A stretch of DNA of 64,000 nucleotides from UBA1413 sp964650525 (GTDB taxonomy: Bacteria > Bacteroidota > Bacteroidia > Bacteroidales > Prolixibacteraceae), in NCBI GenBank assembly GCA_964650525.1, contig CAZYUA010000006.1, positions 1 through 64,000 of the forward strand, given 5' to 3'. Positions 8,289-16,491 of the stretch are shown here, one piece after another (the first letter of the stretch is position 1; each line of letters opens with the position of its first letter). The translations under genes were made by a program, and so were the position numbers. The notes under the pieces were generated by a model that saw nothing but the letters and a program-made list of their open reading frames with translations, did not search any database and had not been told where the DNA came from.

Positions 8289-9380
8289 CTGATTTTCCAG
8301 ATAAAGATAATCGTAATGGATGAGAGGTTTTTGCCGGGAAGCCTGTTTTTCTTTCTCCAGTTTGTCTGATCCGAACCGGGCTTTACCAAGGCCGATGGTC
8401 CGGCCGGATTCATCAAAAATCTTCAGCAAGTCTCCGGTTCTGAATTCTCCGTCAGCCGACACCACTCCTACAGGGAGCAGGCTAACGGCTTTCTCGGAAA
8501 GAAGGGCTGCTGCAGCACCTGCATTGATGATGAGGGTAGCTTTTGCAAAACTTCCGGAGTAGGCGATCCAGTTTTTCACGCCGGAGACTCCTTTATCCCC
8601 TGGGAGAAAGTGCGTATGGGGTACCTGTTTTCCTGACTGGAGCAAGTCAGAAAGGATATTCTCCCGGGTGCCGTTGGCAATGTGCACATCCATGCCGTTT
8701 GCGGCAACCCTGCGGGCGATCCTGAATTTGGTTATCATACCTCCTCGTCCGAATCCGGATACCTGCCCCGACAAGTGAATTTCCTCACTGTGGATTTGCT
8801 GATCGATTTCAGGGATAATTTCTGATCCCGGGGTTCCCGGAGGGTCCCGGTAAACCCCATCCACATTGGTAAGGATGATCAGGGCTTCTGAGCCGGCAAG
8901 AGTGGCAATCAGTCCCGAGAGTTCATCATTGTCTGTAAACATCAGTTCGGTGACTGAAATGGTGTCGTTTTCGTTAACGATGGGAATGACCCTGTTCTCA
9001 AGCAGTGTGTGGATGCAGTTTTTCATGTTGAGGTAGTGTTTGCGGCTTGAGAAATTCTCCTTGGTAGTAAGCACCTGGGCACAGACCATGTCGTGTTCTC
9101 TCAGAAAATCGGAGTAACGGCTGATGAGTTTTACCTGTCCGAGGGCAGCCCATAACTGTCGGGAGGAGACATCGTCGGTTTTCTTCAGGGGGGTAAGAAC
9201 GGCTTTCCCGGCGGCTACGGCTCCAGACGATACCAGGACCACTTCCATCCCTGATTTGTGAAGGGTTGCCACCTGGTCTACCAGGTGTGCGATACGGGGT
9301 ACGTTGAGCGTTCCATCCGGCTTGGTCAGGACATTACTGCCAATCTTAACGGTTATCTTGCTATAGCGGGTGGTCATCAT
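8286..9380 (-). CDS. proB: Glutamate 5-kinase
   Basis: 364 residues; phosphorylates glutamate with ATP, the first and feedback-controlled step of proline synthesis. The amino acid kinase domain (about 1-255) has KIGSNVLTKPDG, VVLVSSGAVAAGK, IVNENDTISV, TNVDGVY and GFGRGGMITK. A PUA domain (about 275-355) follows, with LPVGVVSADGEFRTGDLLKI. The ATG (9378-9380) overlaps the proC stop in an ATGA arrangement, so the two are translationally coupled; a second ATG follows at once. The order proC-proB-proA means all three steps from glutamate to proline are encoded together. A dispersed repeat with a hairpin starts at its stop codon. Confidence 0.96.
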   Translation of the reverse strand: MMTTRYSKITVKIGSNVLTKPDGTLNVPRIAHLVDQVATLHKSGMEVVLVSSGAVAAGKAVLTPLKKTDDVSSRQLWAALGQVKLISRYSDFLREHDMVCAQVLTTKENFSSRKHYLNMKNCIHTLLENRVIPIVNENDTISVTELMFTDNDELSGLIATLAGSEALIILTNVDGVYRDPPGTPGSEIIPEIDQQIHSEEIHLSGQVSGFGRGGMITKFRIARRVAANGMDVHIANGTRENILSDLLQSGKQVPHTHFLPGDKGVSGVKNWIAYSGSFAKATLIINAGAAAALLSEKAVSLLPVGVVSADGEFRTGDLLKIFDESGRTIGLGKARFGSDKLEKEKQASRQKPLIHYDYLYLENQ

Positions 9381-10201
9381 CCCGGGTTTTCGAGTTTTTC
9401 AATTTTCTTGTACGAAGCCAGCAAACCCTGAATCAGCGATGCGCTGAATCCTTTGTTTTCCATCTCATTCAGTCCGGTGATGGTAACCCCGCGTGGAGTG
9501 GTGACTTTGTCGATCTCTTTTTCCGGATGGTTTCCGGTTTCCAGGACCAGTTTGGCAGCGCCCATTACCGTCTGGGCGGTGATGAACTGGGCAAGTTCTG
9601 AGCCGAATCCTATTTCGACTCCTCCCTGCATGGCTGCACGGATGTAACGGAGGGCATATGCAATACCGCAGGCGGCCAGTACGGTGGCCGCAGCCATCAG
9701 TTCGTCAGGAATGATAGCGGTACGGCCCATTTTGTTAAACAGGTCGAGAACCAGTTGTTTGTGTTGCTCACCATTGCCATTGGTGGAGATCAGGGTCATG
9801 GATTCCCGCAGGGCAATAGCCGTATTGGGCATGGCCCGGAATATGGTGATCTTATTCCCGACTATGGCGCTCAACTCTTTTAATTCGACCCCAGCAACCA
9901 TCGATATTAAAATCTTTCCGGAAGTCAATACCGGAACTACAGAGCGGAGAATTTCTACTGCCTGGAATGGTTTCACTGCCAGTAAAACCATATCAGCCTG
10001 GACAATAGCTGCAAGATTGTCACTGCTGGTGTTGACACCCCTGGCAGACAGTTCTGCGAGCATTTCCACCCTGCGCCGGGTGATGGTGAGATGAGAGGCC
10101 GGAACCTCTCCCGACTGGAGCAACCCCTCGGCGATAGCACCCCCCAGGTTGCCACCCCCGATTATGGCTATCTTTTTGTTTTTCATATCATTGTTATTCA
10201 T
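9377..10201 (-). CDS. proC: Pyrroline-5-carboxylate reductase
   Basis: 274 residues, cytosolic. It reduces delta-1-pyrroline-5-carboxylate to proline with NAD(P)H. The Rossmann motif is IAIIGGGNLGGAIAEGLL near residues 11-28. The C-terminal helical dimerisation domain carries the family signature around ATVLAACGIAYALRYIRAAM, VMGAAKLVLETG and TTPRGVTITGLNEME. The stop overlaps the proB ATG by 4 bases. It is 115 bp downstream of argD; the argD-proC adjacency suggests a shared glutamate-derived biosynthetic transcript. The start at Met1 is assumed; Met6 is an alternative. Confidence 0.96.
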   Translation of the reverse strand: MNNNDMKNKKIAIIGGGNLGGAIAEGLLQSGEVPASHLTITRRRVEMLAELSARGVNTSSDNLAAIVQADMVLLAVKPFQAVEILRSVVPVLTSGKILISMVAGVELKELSAIVGNKITIFRAMPNTAIALRESMTLISTNGNGEQHKQLVLDLFNKMGRTAIIPDELMAAATVLAACGIAYALRYIRAAMQGGVEIGFGSELAQFITAQTVMGAAKLVLETGNHPEKEIDKVTTPRGVTITGLNEMENKGFSASLIQGLLASYKKIEKLENPG

Positions 10202-10316
10202 TGTGTTATCATCTGGCCTGGTCAGCCAATCGCCTTCTGAACCGTTTACCTGCGGAATGTTTCATGACTCCGGACCCAGACTTGATGCACCTTCCTGCTG
10301 ATGGTCTCCCGGATTC

Positions 10317-11459
10317 TCAGCAATCTCCGGGGTAACCGGGCAGCAGAGAGGCCAGGGCCTCTGCAAAATGGTCTGCTTCGCTGACCGAAAGTGTTAACGG
10401 TGGTAATAAACGAAGGGTATTCTGTCCTGAAAAACCGGTGAATATATGAAAATCATACAACAAACGGTTTCTTAAATCCTTGATGGGAAAGGGGAATTCA
10501 AGACCGATCATCAGTCCCCTGCCCCGGAGTGTAAAGTATCCCTTGAGTTCTTCCAGTATTGTCAGAAGGTAACTGCCTGTTTTGGCGGCGTTCTCGATCA
10601 ACTGTTCCGATTTCATGACGTCCAGTACGGCGATGGCGGCAGCACAGGCAAGATGGTTCCCTCCAAAGGTGGTGCCGAGCATGCCATGCCAGGGACGGAT
10701 CCCCGGGTGGATCATAACAGCTCCGATGGGAAACCCATTTCCCATTCCTTTGGCCATGGTAATGAGGTCGGGCCTGACAGAAGTGAACTGGTGGGCAAAG
10801 AACTTCCCGGAACGCCCGTAGCCGGATTGGATTTCGTCGAGTATCAGGAGTGAGCCGTGTTCATGACATAAGGCTTCGATCCCCATAAGGAACTGTTCGT
10901 CAGGAACATGGATGCCCCCGACCCCCTGAATTCCTTCGAGGATGACTGCGGCCACCTCTCCCGATTCCATAGCCCTCCCGACGGTCTCCAGATCGTTGAA
11001 TGGCAGAATCAAAGCATGAGGGGTCTGGTTTACCGGTGCCACAATCTTCGGATTGTCGGTAAGTGCGACGGCTGCCGAGGTGCGCCCGTGAAAACCGCGG
11101 CTGAAGGCGATAACCTGCTTACGACCGGTGTAGAAGGAGGCAGCCTTGATGGCATTCTCATTAGCCTCGGCACCCGAATTACACAAAAACAACTGATAAT
11201 CGTCGTATCCCGATATCCGGCCCAGTTTCTCCGCCAGCTCTTCCTGCAGGGGATTCCGTACCATATTGGAGTAAAAGCCCAGTTTTTGCAATTGTCCTGT
11301 AATCCTTTCAATGTAAAGGGGATGGCTGTGGCCGATGGAAATCACGGCATGGCCACCGTACAGGTCCAGGTAAGCTGTTCCGTTTGTGTCCCAAACCGTA
11401 CATCCGGAACCCCTTTCAGGCGTGATCCCTGCCTGCGGGTATACATCAAACAGCTCCAT
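10317..11459 (-). CDS. argD: Acetylornithine/succinylornithine aminotransferase
   Basis: 380 residues, class-III PLP aminotransferase. It transfers an amino group from glutamate to the N-acylglutamate semialdehyde made by ArgC. PLP-binding Lys237 lies in TMAKGMGNGFPIG, Asp208 in LLILDEIQSGYGRSG, and CNSGAEANENAIK and SRGFHGRT line the cofactor pocket. In a succinyl-type arginine pathway the substrate would be N-succinylglutamate semialdehyde. It is 142 bp after argC and 115 bp before proC on the same strand. No odd features. Confidence 0.95.
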   Translation of the reverse strand: MELFDVYPQAGITPERGSGCTVWDTNGTAYLDLYGGHAVISIGHSHPLYIERITGQLQKLGFYSNMVRNPLQEELAEKLGRISGYDDYQLFLCNSGAEANENAIKAASFYTGRKQVIAFSRGFHGRTSAAVALTDNPKIVAPVNQTPHALILPFNDLETVGRAMESGEVAAVILEGIQGVGGIHVPDEQFLMGIEALCHEHGSLLILDEIQSGYGRSGKFFAHQFTSVRPDLITMAKGMGNGFPIGAVMIHPGIRPWHGMLGTTFGGNHLACAAAIAVLDVMKSEQLIENAAKTGSYLLTILEELKGYFTLRGRGLMIGLEFPFPIKDLRNRLLYDFHIFTGFSGQNTLRLLPPLTLSVSEADHFAEALASLLPGYPGDC

Positions 11460-11601
11460 TGTGTCGAGGTATCAGAATGGAAGGAAGGCAAAGACTCCGC
11501 TCCAGGCCGCAGGTGCCCGGGAATCCGGGCCTGCCGCTTTGACTTCCGGATTTTGGAAAGTAGAATGTACAGCGTTCAAAAAAAACCATGGCGGTCCTGG
11601 T

Positions 11602-12579
11602 TTAAAAAGCAACCGGTTTCAAACGGAGTCCTGCCGTTTCATCGAGTCCCGACATGAGGTTCATGTTCTGGACTGCCTGTCCGGAGGCTCCTTTCAGAAG
11701 ATTGTCGGTACAACTGACGATGACCAGTTTACCGGCATGAACTTCCGTATAAAGAAGGGCTTTGTTTGTATTTACAACTTGCTTGAGTGAAGGATTTCTG
11801 TCTGAGATCATCACGAAAGGGTGGGAGGCATAATAGCGGGTGAAAAGCTGTTTTGCCTCTTCCGCTGATCCGTCAAAGCGGGTGTACGCTGTGGCAAAAA
11901 TGCCGCGGGTATGATTACCGCGCACAGGCACCAGGTTGAAGTCGCAGCTGTACTCAGGCTGCAATTGCAGGAGTCCCTGCAGGATCTCATCCAGGTGCTG
12001 GTGCTCAAAGATTTTGTAAGCACTCAGATTGCCCTCCCTCCAGCTGAAATGGGTGGTGGGAGAGGGCTGCTGGCCGGCACCGGTGGATCCGGTGATGGCA
12101 TGGACGTGAACCTCTGACTGTAATAACCCTGCAGCAGCCAAAGGCAACATTGCCAGCAGGATTCCGGTGGCAAAGCATCCGGGATTGGCCACGAAACGGG
12201 CACTCCGTAGCTGTTCCCTGTTCAGTTCAGGCAAACCATATATAAAGGGGTTCTCAAAACTCCTGATCCTGAAATCACTGCTCAGGTCAATGATTTTCAA
12301 ACCCTCCGGCAGGGGATTCTTCTGAAGCCAAGCCCGCGACTTCGTATGCCCCATGCACAGGAACACAACTTCGGCCCTCTCCAACTCTGCCGTCCCGCAA
12401 AACCGAAGGTCGCTTTCACCACACAAATCCTCATGGACCATTTCCACCTGCTGGCCGGCATGGCTGTCGCTCTGGATAAACACAACAGAAACTGAGGGAT
12501 GGCGCATCAAAATCCTAAGTAACTCACCGGCTGTGTAGCCTGCGCCTCCTATGATACCCGCTTGTATTCGTTTTTGCAT
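11602..12579 (-). CDS. argC: N-acyl-gamma-glutamyl-phosphate reductase
   Basis: 325 residues. It reduces N-acetyl- or, here probably, N-succinyl-gamma-glutamyl phosphate to the semialdehyde with NADPH. The N-terminal NADP site is GIIGGAGYTAGELLRIL; the catalytic Cys135 is in FVANPGCFATG; ITGSTGAGQQPS and NLVPVRGNHTRG belong to the dimerisation and catalytic domain. It lies 125 bp after argG, where a hairpin with a T run in the opposite direction occurs, and 142 bp before argD. The N-acylglutamate kinase (argB) that supplies its substrate is not encoded in the window. Confidence 0.95.
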   Translation of the reverse strand: MQKRIQAGIIGGAGYTAGELLRILMRHPSVSVVFIQSDSHAGQQVEMVHEDLCGESDLRFCGTAELERAEVVFLCMGHTKSRAWLQKNPLPEGLKIIDLSSDFRIRSFENPFIYGLPELNREQLRSARFVANPGCFATGILLAMLPLAAAGLLQSEVHVHAITGSTGAGQQPSPTTHFSWREGNLSAYKIFEHQHLDEILQGLLQLQPEYSCDFNLVPVRGNHTRGIFATAYTRFDGSAEEAKQLFTRYYASHPFVMISDRNPSLKQVVNTNKALLYTEVHAGKLVIVSCTDNLLKGASGQAVQNMNLMSGLDETAGLRLKPVAF

Positions 12580-12653
12580 CCGTTTTGGTATTCAATCGAA
12601 CGTTGGTTCAAGTCAGTGCCTTCCGGCCAAATGCCTTGCGCACCGTTATGGTC

Positions 12654-12700
12654 GATTCCCTGGTTCCTGTTTGTCAGGGAAGGGAATCTCCTTTTTTTTT
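12654..12700 (+). terminator. Hairpin plus T9 run between argG and argC, plus-strand orientation
   Basis: GATTCCCT at 12654-12661 pairs with AGGGAATC at 12681-12688, followed by TCC and nine T at 12692-12700. This is the shape of an intrinsic terminator for plus-strand transcription, opposite to the flanking argG and argC genes. For the minus-strand arg transcript it would be a hairpin preceded by an A run. It might block antisense transcription or shape the arg mRNA. Confidence 0.45.
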
Positions 12701-12704
12701 CTGA

Positions 12705-13895
12705 TTATTCCTTGTTGACAGAATAATAGATTTTCAGGGCATTTCCAAGGATGGTGGTGAATCCTTTAACATCGTCACCGCTCCAAGCTATGTTTTCTTC
12801 TCCATACCTGCCGAAGTCAGCATCCATCAGGTCGTTGGCAGATTCGATGCCTTCCAGTTCAAACCGGTAGGGAAAGAACCGGACAAATACCTTACCATTC
12901 ACATTAAGCTGAGTGCTTTCGAGGAAGGTTTCCATGTTACGCATCACCGGATCCAGATAGAGTGCTTCATGGAGGAACATGCCGTACCAATTGGCGATTT
13001 GTTCTTTCCAGTAGAGTTGCCATTTGGTAAGGGTGTGTTTTTCCAGGAGGTGATGGGCTTTGATCAGCACCAATGGGGCGGCAGCTTCAAATCCCACCCT
13101 TCCCTTGATCCCGATGATGGTATCTCCCACATGGATGTCGCGGCCGATGGCATAAGGGGCAGCCAGCTGACCCAGCATCCGGATGGCTTCCGGTCCGTTA
13201 TCCAACCTTACCCCATCGAGTCCTTTCAATTCCCCTTTTTCAAAAAGAAGTTCGACCCCACGCGGTTCGACATTCCGGGCCTGAGTAGGAAAAGCTTCTT
13301 CCGGCAGGGGTTGCCGCGATGTCAGGGTCTCCTTCCCCCCAATGCTGGTTCCCCATAAACCCTGATTAATAGAATAGTGCATCCGGTTAAAGTCATCCTC
13401 AACACCATGGGCTCGCAGGTAAGCAATCTCCTCTTCGCGCGAAATAACTTGATCCCTGATGGGAGTGAGAATCCGTATACCGGGTGCCAGAACCTGGAAG
13501 GTCAGGTCAAAACGGACCTGGTCATTCCCGGCTCCCGTGCTGCCGTGAGCCACATATCCTGCACCGGTCTTTCGGGCATGCCCGATGATGGCCATAGCCT
13601 GGAATACCCTTTCGGAACTGACTGAAACCGGATAGGTGTTATTCCTCAGAATATTGCCGTAGACCATGTAACGGATACACCGCCGGTAGTATTCACCGGT
13701 AATGTCTATTTCGGTATGTTCTGTAGCTCCCAGTTTCCGGGCTTTTTCCCCGATTCGCTGCAGTTCCAGGGGAGAGAATCCCCCGGTGTTGACCGTTACC
13801 GTGTGTACGTCAAATCCTTTCTCCTCTGAAAGATATTTTACACAATACGAGGTATCCAGGCCCCCGCTGAATGCCAGCACTACTTTCTCTTTCAT
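12705..13895 (-). CDS. argG: Argininosuccinate synthase
   Basis: Joins citrulline and aspartate with ATP to give argininosuccinate. I choose the ATG at 13893-13895 (MKEKVVLAFSGGLDTS, 396 residues) because GGAG sits 6 bases upstream and homologues begin there. The frame stays open to 13970, overlapping the GNAT gene, and other ATGs at 13905-13910 lie within 15 bases. The N-type ATP pyrophosphatase loop SGGLDTS is at residues 9-15; STGAGNDQVRFD and SINQGLWG are typical substrate segments. The coding frame begins about 23 bp after the GNAT stop, as part of the argR-led transcript. argH, the next enzyme, is not in the window. Confidence 0.95.
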   Translation of the reverse strand: MKEKVVLAFSGGLDTSYCVKYLSEEKGFDVHTVTVNTGGFSPLELQRIGEKARKLGATEHTEIDITGEYYRRCIRYMVYGNILRNNTYPVSVSSERVFQAMAIIGHARKTGAGYVAHGSTGAGNDQVRFDLTFQVLAPGIRILTPIRDQVISREEEIAYLRAHGVEDDFNRMHYSINQGLWGTSIGGKETLTSRQPLPEEAFPTQARNVEPRGVELLFEKGELKGLDGVRLDNGPEAIRMLGQLAAPYAIGRDIHVGDTIIGIKGRVGFEAAAPLVLIKAHHLLEKHTLTKWQLYWKEQIANWYGMFLHEALYLDPVMRNMETFLESTQLNVNGKVFVRFFPYRFELEGIESANDLMDADFGRYGEENIAWSGDDVKGFTTILGNALKIYYSVNKE

Positions 13896-13918
13896 CGTAT
13901 TCTCCATCATTCGCTTCG

Positions 13919-14608
13919 TTAGTTGTCTCCGCCCTGTTTTTTCTCTTTTCTGGTACGCGAAGGGTTCCATTTCAGCAGCTCGAGTGCATTTTTCGGGTTG
14001 AATCTGCGCATGGTTTCGAGAAGGGATCTTTTTTTGATTTCGCTGCCATTCCCGTTTTTATCTGATTCCCAGGCGGGATCGTACAACATCCCGGTACACA
14101 GGCACCGGGTCCGGTTGGTACGCTGCAGAATGTCGTAGTTTACGCATCCCTGGCATCCCTGCCAGAATGCATCATCATCGGTGAGTTCCGAATAGGTCAC
14201 AGGCCGGTATCCCAGGCTGTGGTTTATTTTCATCACCGCCAGCCCGGTAGTAAGCCCGAACAGCTTGGCTTCCGGGAATTTTTTCCTGGAGAGGTCGAAG
14301 GCCATTTTCTTAATGGCTTTAGCCAGGCCTATTCCACGGTACCCGGGACTGACAATAAGCCCTGAATTGGCAACATATTTGGCGGTTCCCCAGGATTCAA
14401 TGTAGCAAAAACCGGCAAATGTATCCCCTTCCAGGGCAATGATTGCTTTTCCTTCCCTGATCTTTTCAGACAGATATTCGTTGGTGCGCCGGGCAATGCC
14501 GGTTCCGCGCTGTTTAGCCGCAGTATCGATGGTGTCGTTAATGACATCGACATAGGGAAGATGCTTTTCACCTGCCACGTCAATGACGATATTCTTCACG
14601 GTCTTCAT
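13919..14608 (-). CDS. GNAT-family acyltransferase in the arg operon, candidate N-acylglutamate synthase
   Basis: 229 residues. A GNAT domain (about 8-140) carries the acyl-CoA pyrophosphate loop VSPGYRGIGLAKAIK (R91-G-I-G94) and FGLTTGLAVMKINHSLGY. After it comes an unusual tail with Cys152, Cys155, Cys169 and Cys171 (C-x2-C-x13-C-x-C), possibly a metal site, then a basic C-terminus. The start ATG overlaps the argR 3' end by 29 bp, and argG follows about 23 bp after its stop. No argA or argJ is in the cluster, while argC, argD and argF' need an N-acylglutamate. From memory, the GNAT at this syntenic place in Bacteroides has been proposed to make N-succinylglutamate; that step is inference here. 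It could also act on another amine. Confidence 0.8.
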   Translation of the reverse strand: MKTVKNIVIDVAGEKHLPYVDVINDTIDTAAKQRGTGIARRTNEYLSEKIREGKAIIALEGDTFAGFCYIESWGTAKYVANSGLIVSPGYRGIGLAKAIKKMAFDLSRKKFPEAKLFGLTTGLAVMKINHSLGYRPVTYSELTDDDAFWQGCQGCVNYDILQRTNRTRCLCTGMLYDPAWESDKNGNGSEIKKRSLLETMRRFNPKNALELLKWNPSRTRKEKKQGGDN

Positions 14609-15101
14609 GTTCCTGACTATTTCCGAATTTAATTTTTAGGTAGGGCATGATGTGAATGAGGATGCTGACAACCTCTTTATCCGGGGTGCCCTCTTTCACA
14701 ATCAGCAGGATGGTGTCGTCGCCGGCAAGGGTTCCCAGGATCAGGGGGGGATCAGCCCTGTCGATTACCGCTGCCAGGCTGCTGGCATATCCGGGTAGGG
14801 TCCGGATAACAGCCAGATTTCCCGAGAACCGCAGATCCCGGAATCCTTCGGCCAGATAATTCATCCGAAGCATCTGTTCCCTTGTTTCCGGCAGCAGACC
14901 CTCCTGAACCCTGTAAAGGTATCCGTTCCGGCCATCCGGTATTTTGAAGATACCCATTCCTTTCAAATCCCTCGAAAGGGTAGCCTGCGTCAGGTCAATT
15001 CCCTGTTCCCGCAGCATCATCAGCAGCTGCTCCTGACTGCTGATGCGTCCCGAAGCAATCATTTGCCGGATGATACCCTGCCGCTCTGCTTTCTGCTTCA
15101 T
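14580..15101 (-). CDS. argR: Arginine repressor ArgR
   Basis: 173 residues. The N-terminal winged helix (about 1-75) has LTQATLSRDLKGMGIFKIP as recognition helix and wing. The C-terminal oligomerisation and arginine-binding domain has GTLAGDDTILLIV with the conserved GDDT. Arginine-bound hexamers bind 18-bp ARG boxes. Such a palindrome lies at 15198-15215 just downstream of the argR -7 box, which predicts autoregulation and control of the divergent carA. It is the first gene of the arginine string and its 3' end overlaps the GNAT gene by 29 bp. Confidence 0.94.
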   Translation of the reverse strand: MKQKAERQGIIRQMIASGRISSQEQLLMMLREQGIDLTQATLSRDLKGMGIFKIPDGRNGYLYRVQEGLLPETREQMLRMNYLAEGFRDLRFSGNLAVIRTLPGYASSLAAVIDRADPPLILGTLAGDDTILLIVKEGTPDKEVVSILIHIMPYLKIKFGNSQEHEDREEYRH

Positions 15102-15197
15102 TTGTCCAATAATAGTGGGTTGTTATGCACCATTCGGTGAAACAAATGGTTTGCCCCTGCGTCTGATCATCACGGTTAAAAAAAAACAAGCATTGAA

Positions 15198-15215
15198 TGC
15201 GAATAAATATTCATA
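15198..15215. promoter_or_regulatory. ARG box (ArgR operator)
   Basis: The 18-mer contains GAAT-AAAT-ATTC, a perfect inverted repeat that fits the ArgR operator consensus tnTGAATwwwwATTCAnw closely. It lies in the argR-carA divergent region, starting about 9 bases downstream of the argR -7 element, where it would cover the argR transcription start. A further GAAT at 15195-15198 may be part of a second, overlapping half-site. Confidence 0.7.
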
Positions 15216-15223
15216 TTAAAGTG

Positions 15224-15231
15224 CAAAAATA
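15224..15231 (-). promoter_or_regulatory. argR promoter -7 element
   Basis: The minus strand reads TATTTTTG, an exact match to the Bacteroidota -7 consensus TAnnTTTG. No good TTTG -33 box was found at the usual distance. The predicted start lies near 15217, at the edge of the ARG box, which fits repression by ArgR. Confidence 0.5.
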
Positions 15232-15271
15232 TACAAATTTTGATATAAATAATTTTCTGGCTCTAATTTGC

Positions 15272-15279
15272 TATTTTTG
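15272..15279 (+). promoter_or_regulatory. carA promoter -7 element
   Basis: TATTTTTG matches TAnnTTTG exactly, facing carA. The predicted start near 15286 gives a leader of about 108 bases. The 10-mer TTCATATTAA at 15291-15300, just after that start, repeats 15210-15219, which includes half of the ARG box, so ArgR may bind here too. No clear -33 box. Confidence 0.45.
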
Positions 15280-15393
15280 GTGCGGACAAATTCATATTAA
15301 CGAAAAGGATGGCCGCGCAAAACCTCTTCTTTCCCGGGTTGCGGATTGAAACCGGCCATCTCATCAAACATTCGTCTGTCAAGGGTTTTTTTA

Positions 15394-16491
15394 ATGAAAG
15401 CAAGTACACCTGAGGTACGAAAAGCACATCTGATTCTGGAAGACGGGACTGTCTTTGAGGGGAAATCGTTCGGGTTCCGGCAATCGGTGGCTGGCGAAGT
15501 GGTTTTTTATACGGGAATGACCGGGTATCCGGAGAGCCTCACCGATCCCTCCTATTCCGGGCAGATTTTGGTCTCCACATTTCCGATGGCAGGAAATTAC
15601 GGAGTGCCGGCGATCAGGTTGGAAGCAGGGTTCTCCGCCAGTTGGGAGTCGGAGAGGATCCAGGCTTCAGGGTTGGTCGTTGCGGACTATTCGTTTGATT
15701 ACAGTCATTGGGATGCCCGGATGAGCCTGGAGCAATGGCTCGTTTCGAGTCGGGTACCCGGTTTGTATGGGATCGACACGCGGGCACTGACTACGATTTT
15801 GCGCACCAGAGGGTCCCTGCTTGGCAAAATAGAATTTGAAGGGGAGCCTGTTGAATTTTACGATCCCAACCGGGAGAACCTGGTTGCCGGGGTAAGCATT
15901 CAAGAGAAAAGGATCTTCGGCAGAGGCCGTTACCGGATCCTTCTTGTCGACTGCGGGGTGAAGAATCATATCGTGCGTTGCCTGCTGAAAAGGGATGCTG
16001 CTGTTATCCGGGTTCCCTGGGATTATGATTTCTCAGGCGACGATTACGATGGGCTGCTTCTCTCGAATGGTCCGGGTGATCCGGCACTTTGTGAAACCAC
16101 CATTGGTCATATCCGGAAGGCGCTGAAACGGGACGAGCCCGTTATGGGGATCTGCCTGGGTAACCAGTTACTGGCCCGTGCCGCGGGAGCTTCCACCTAT
16201 AAGCTGAAATTCGGGCACCGCAGCCAGAACCAGCCTGTACTTCTGGCCGGTACCAACCATTGCTACATCACATCGCAGAACCACGGATATGCCGTTGCGG
16301 CTGAATCGTTGCCTGAAGAGTGGGCCTCCTTGTTTGTCAATGTGAACGATCAAACCAATGAGGGTATCCGCCACCGCGAAAAACCCTTTTTTTCGGTGCA
16401 GTTTCATCCGGAAGCTGCAGGGGGTCCCGTCGATACAGAGTTCCTGTTTGATGAGTTTATTGGGAATATCAAGAAACACCGGAAAAGATGA
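15394..16491 (+). CDS. carA: Carbamoyl phosphate synthase small (glutaminase) subunit
   Basis: Releases ammonia from glutamine for CarB. The ATG at 15394 (MKASTPEVRK) gives 365 residues, the normal size, with AAGGG 9 bases upstream; the frame is open back to a TTG at 15346 that adds nothing family-like. The N-terminal CPSase domain has TGMTGYPESLTDPSYSGQIL. The class-I amidotransferase domain has Cys254 in MGICLGNQLL and His338/Glu340 in VQFHPEA, so the triad is complete. The TGA overlaps the carB ATG (ATGA). Its divergence from argR across an ARG box suggests arginine control, although carbamoyl phosphate also feeds pyrimidines. Confidence 0.96.
   Translation: MKASTPEVRKAHLILEDGTVFEGKSFGFRQSVAGEVVFYTGMTGYPESLTDPSYSGQILVSTFPMAGNYGVPAIRLEAGFSASWESERIQASGLVVADYSFDYSHWDARMSLEQWLVSSRVPGLYGIDTRALTTILRTRGSLLGKIEFEGEPVEFYDPNRENLVAGVSIQEKRIFGRGRYRILLVDCGVKNHIVRCLLKRDAAVIRVPWDYDFSGDDYDGLLLSNGPGDPALCETTIGHIRKALKRDEPVMGICLGNQLLARAAGASTYKLKFGHRSQNQPVLLAGTNHCYITSQNHGYAVAAESLPEEWASLFVNVNDQTNEGIRHREKPFFSVQFHPEAAGGPVDTEFLFDEFIGNIKKHRKR

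Noticed and set aside
10908..11657. 249-codon plus-strand frame
   Set aside because: Antisense to argD and the start of the argC region; no recognisable domain.
13896..13970. Longer ArgG N-terminus overlapping the GNAT gene
   Set aside because: A GGAG ribosome-binding site and family length favour the ATG at 13893-13895.
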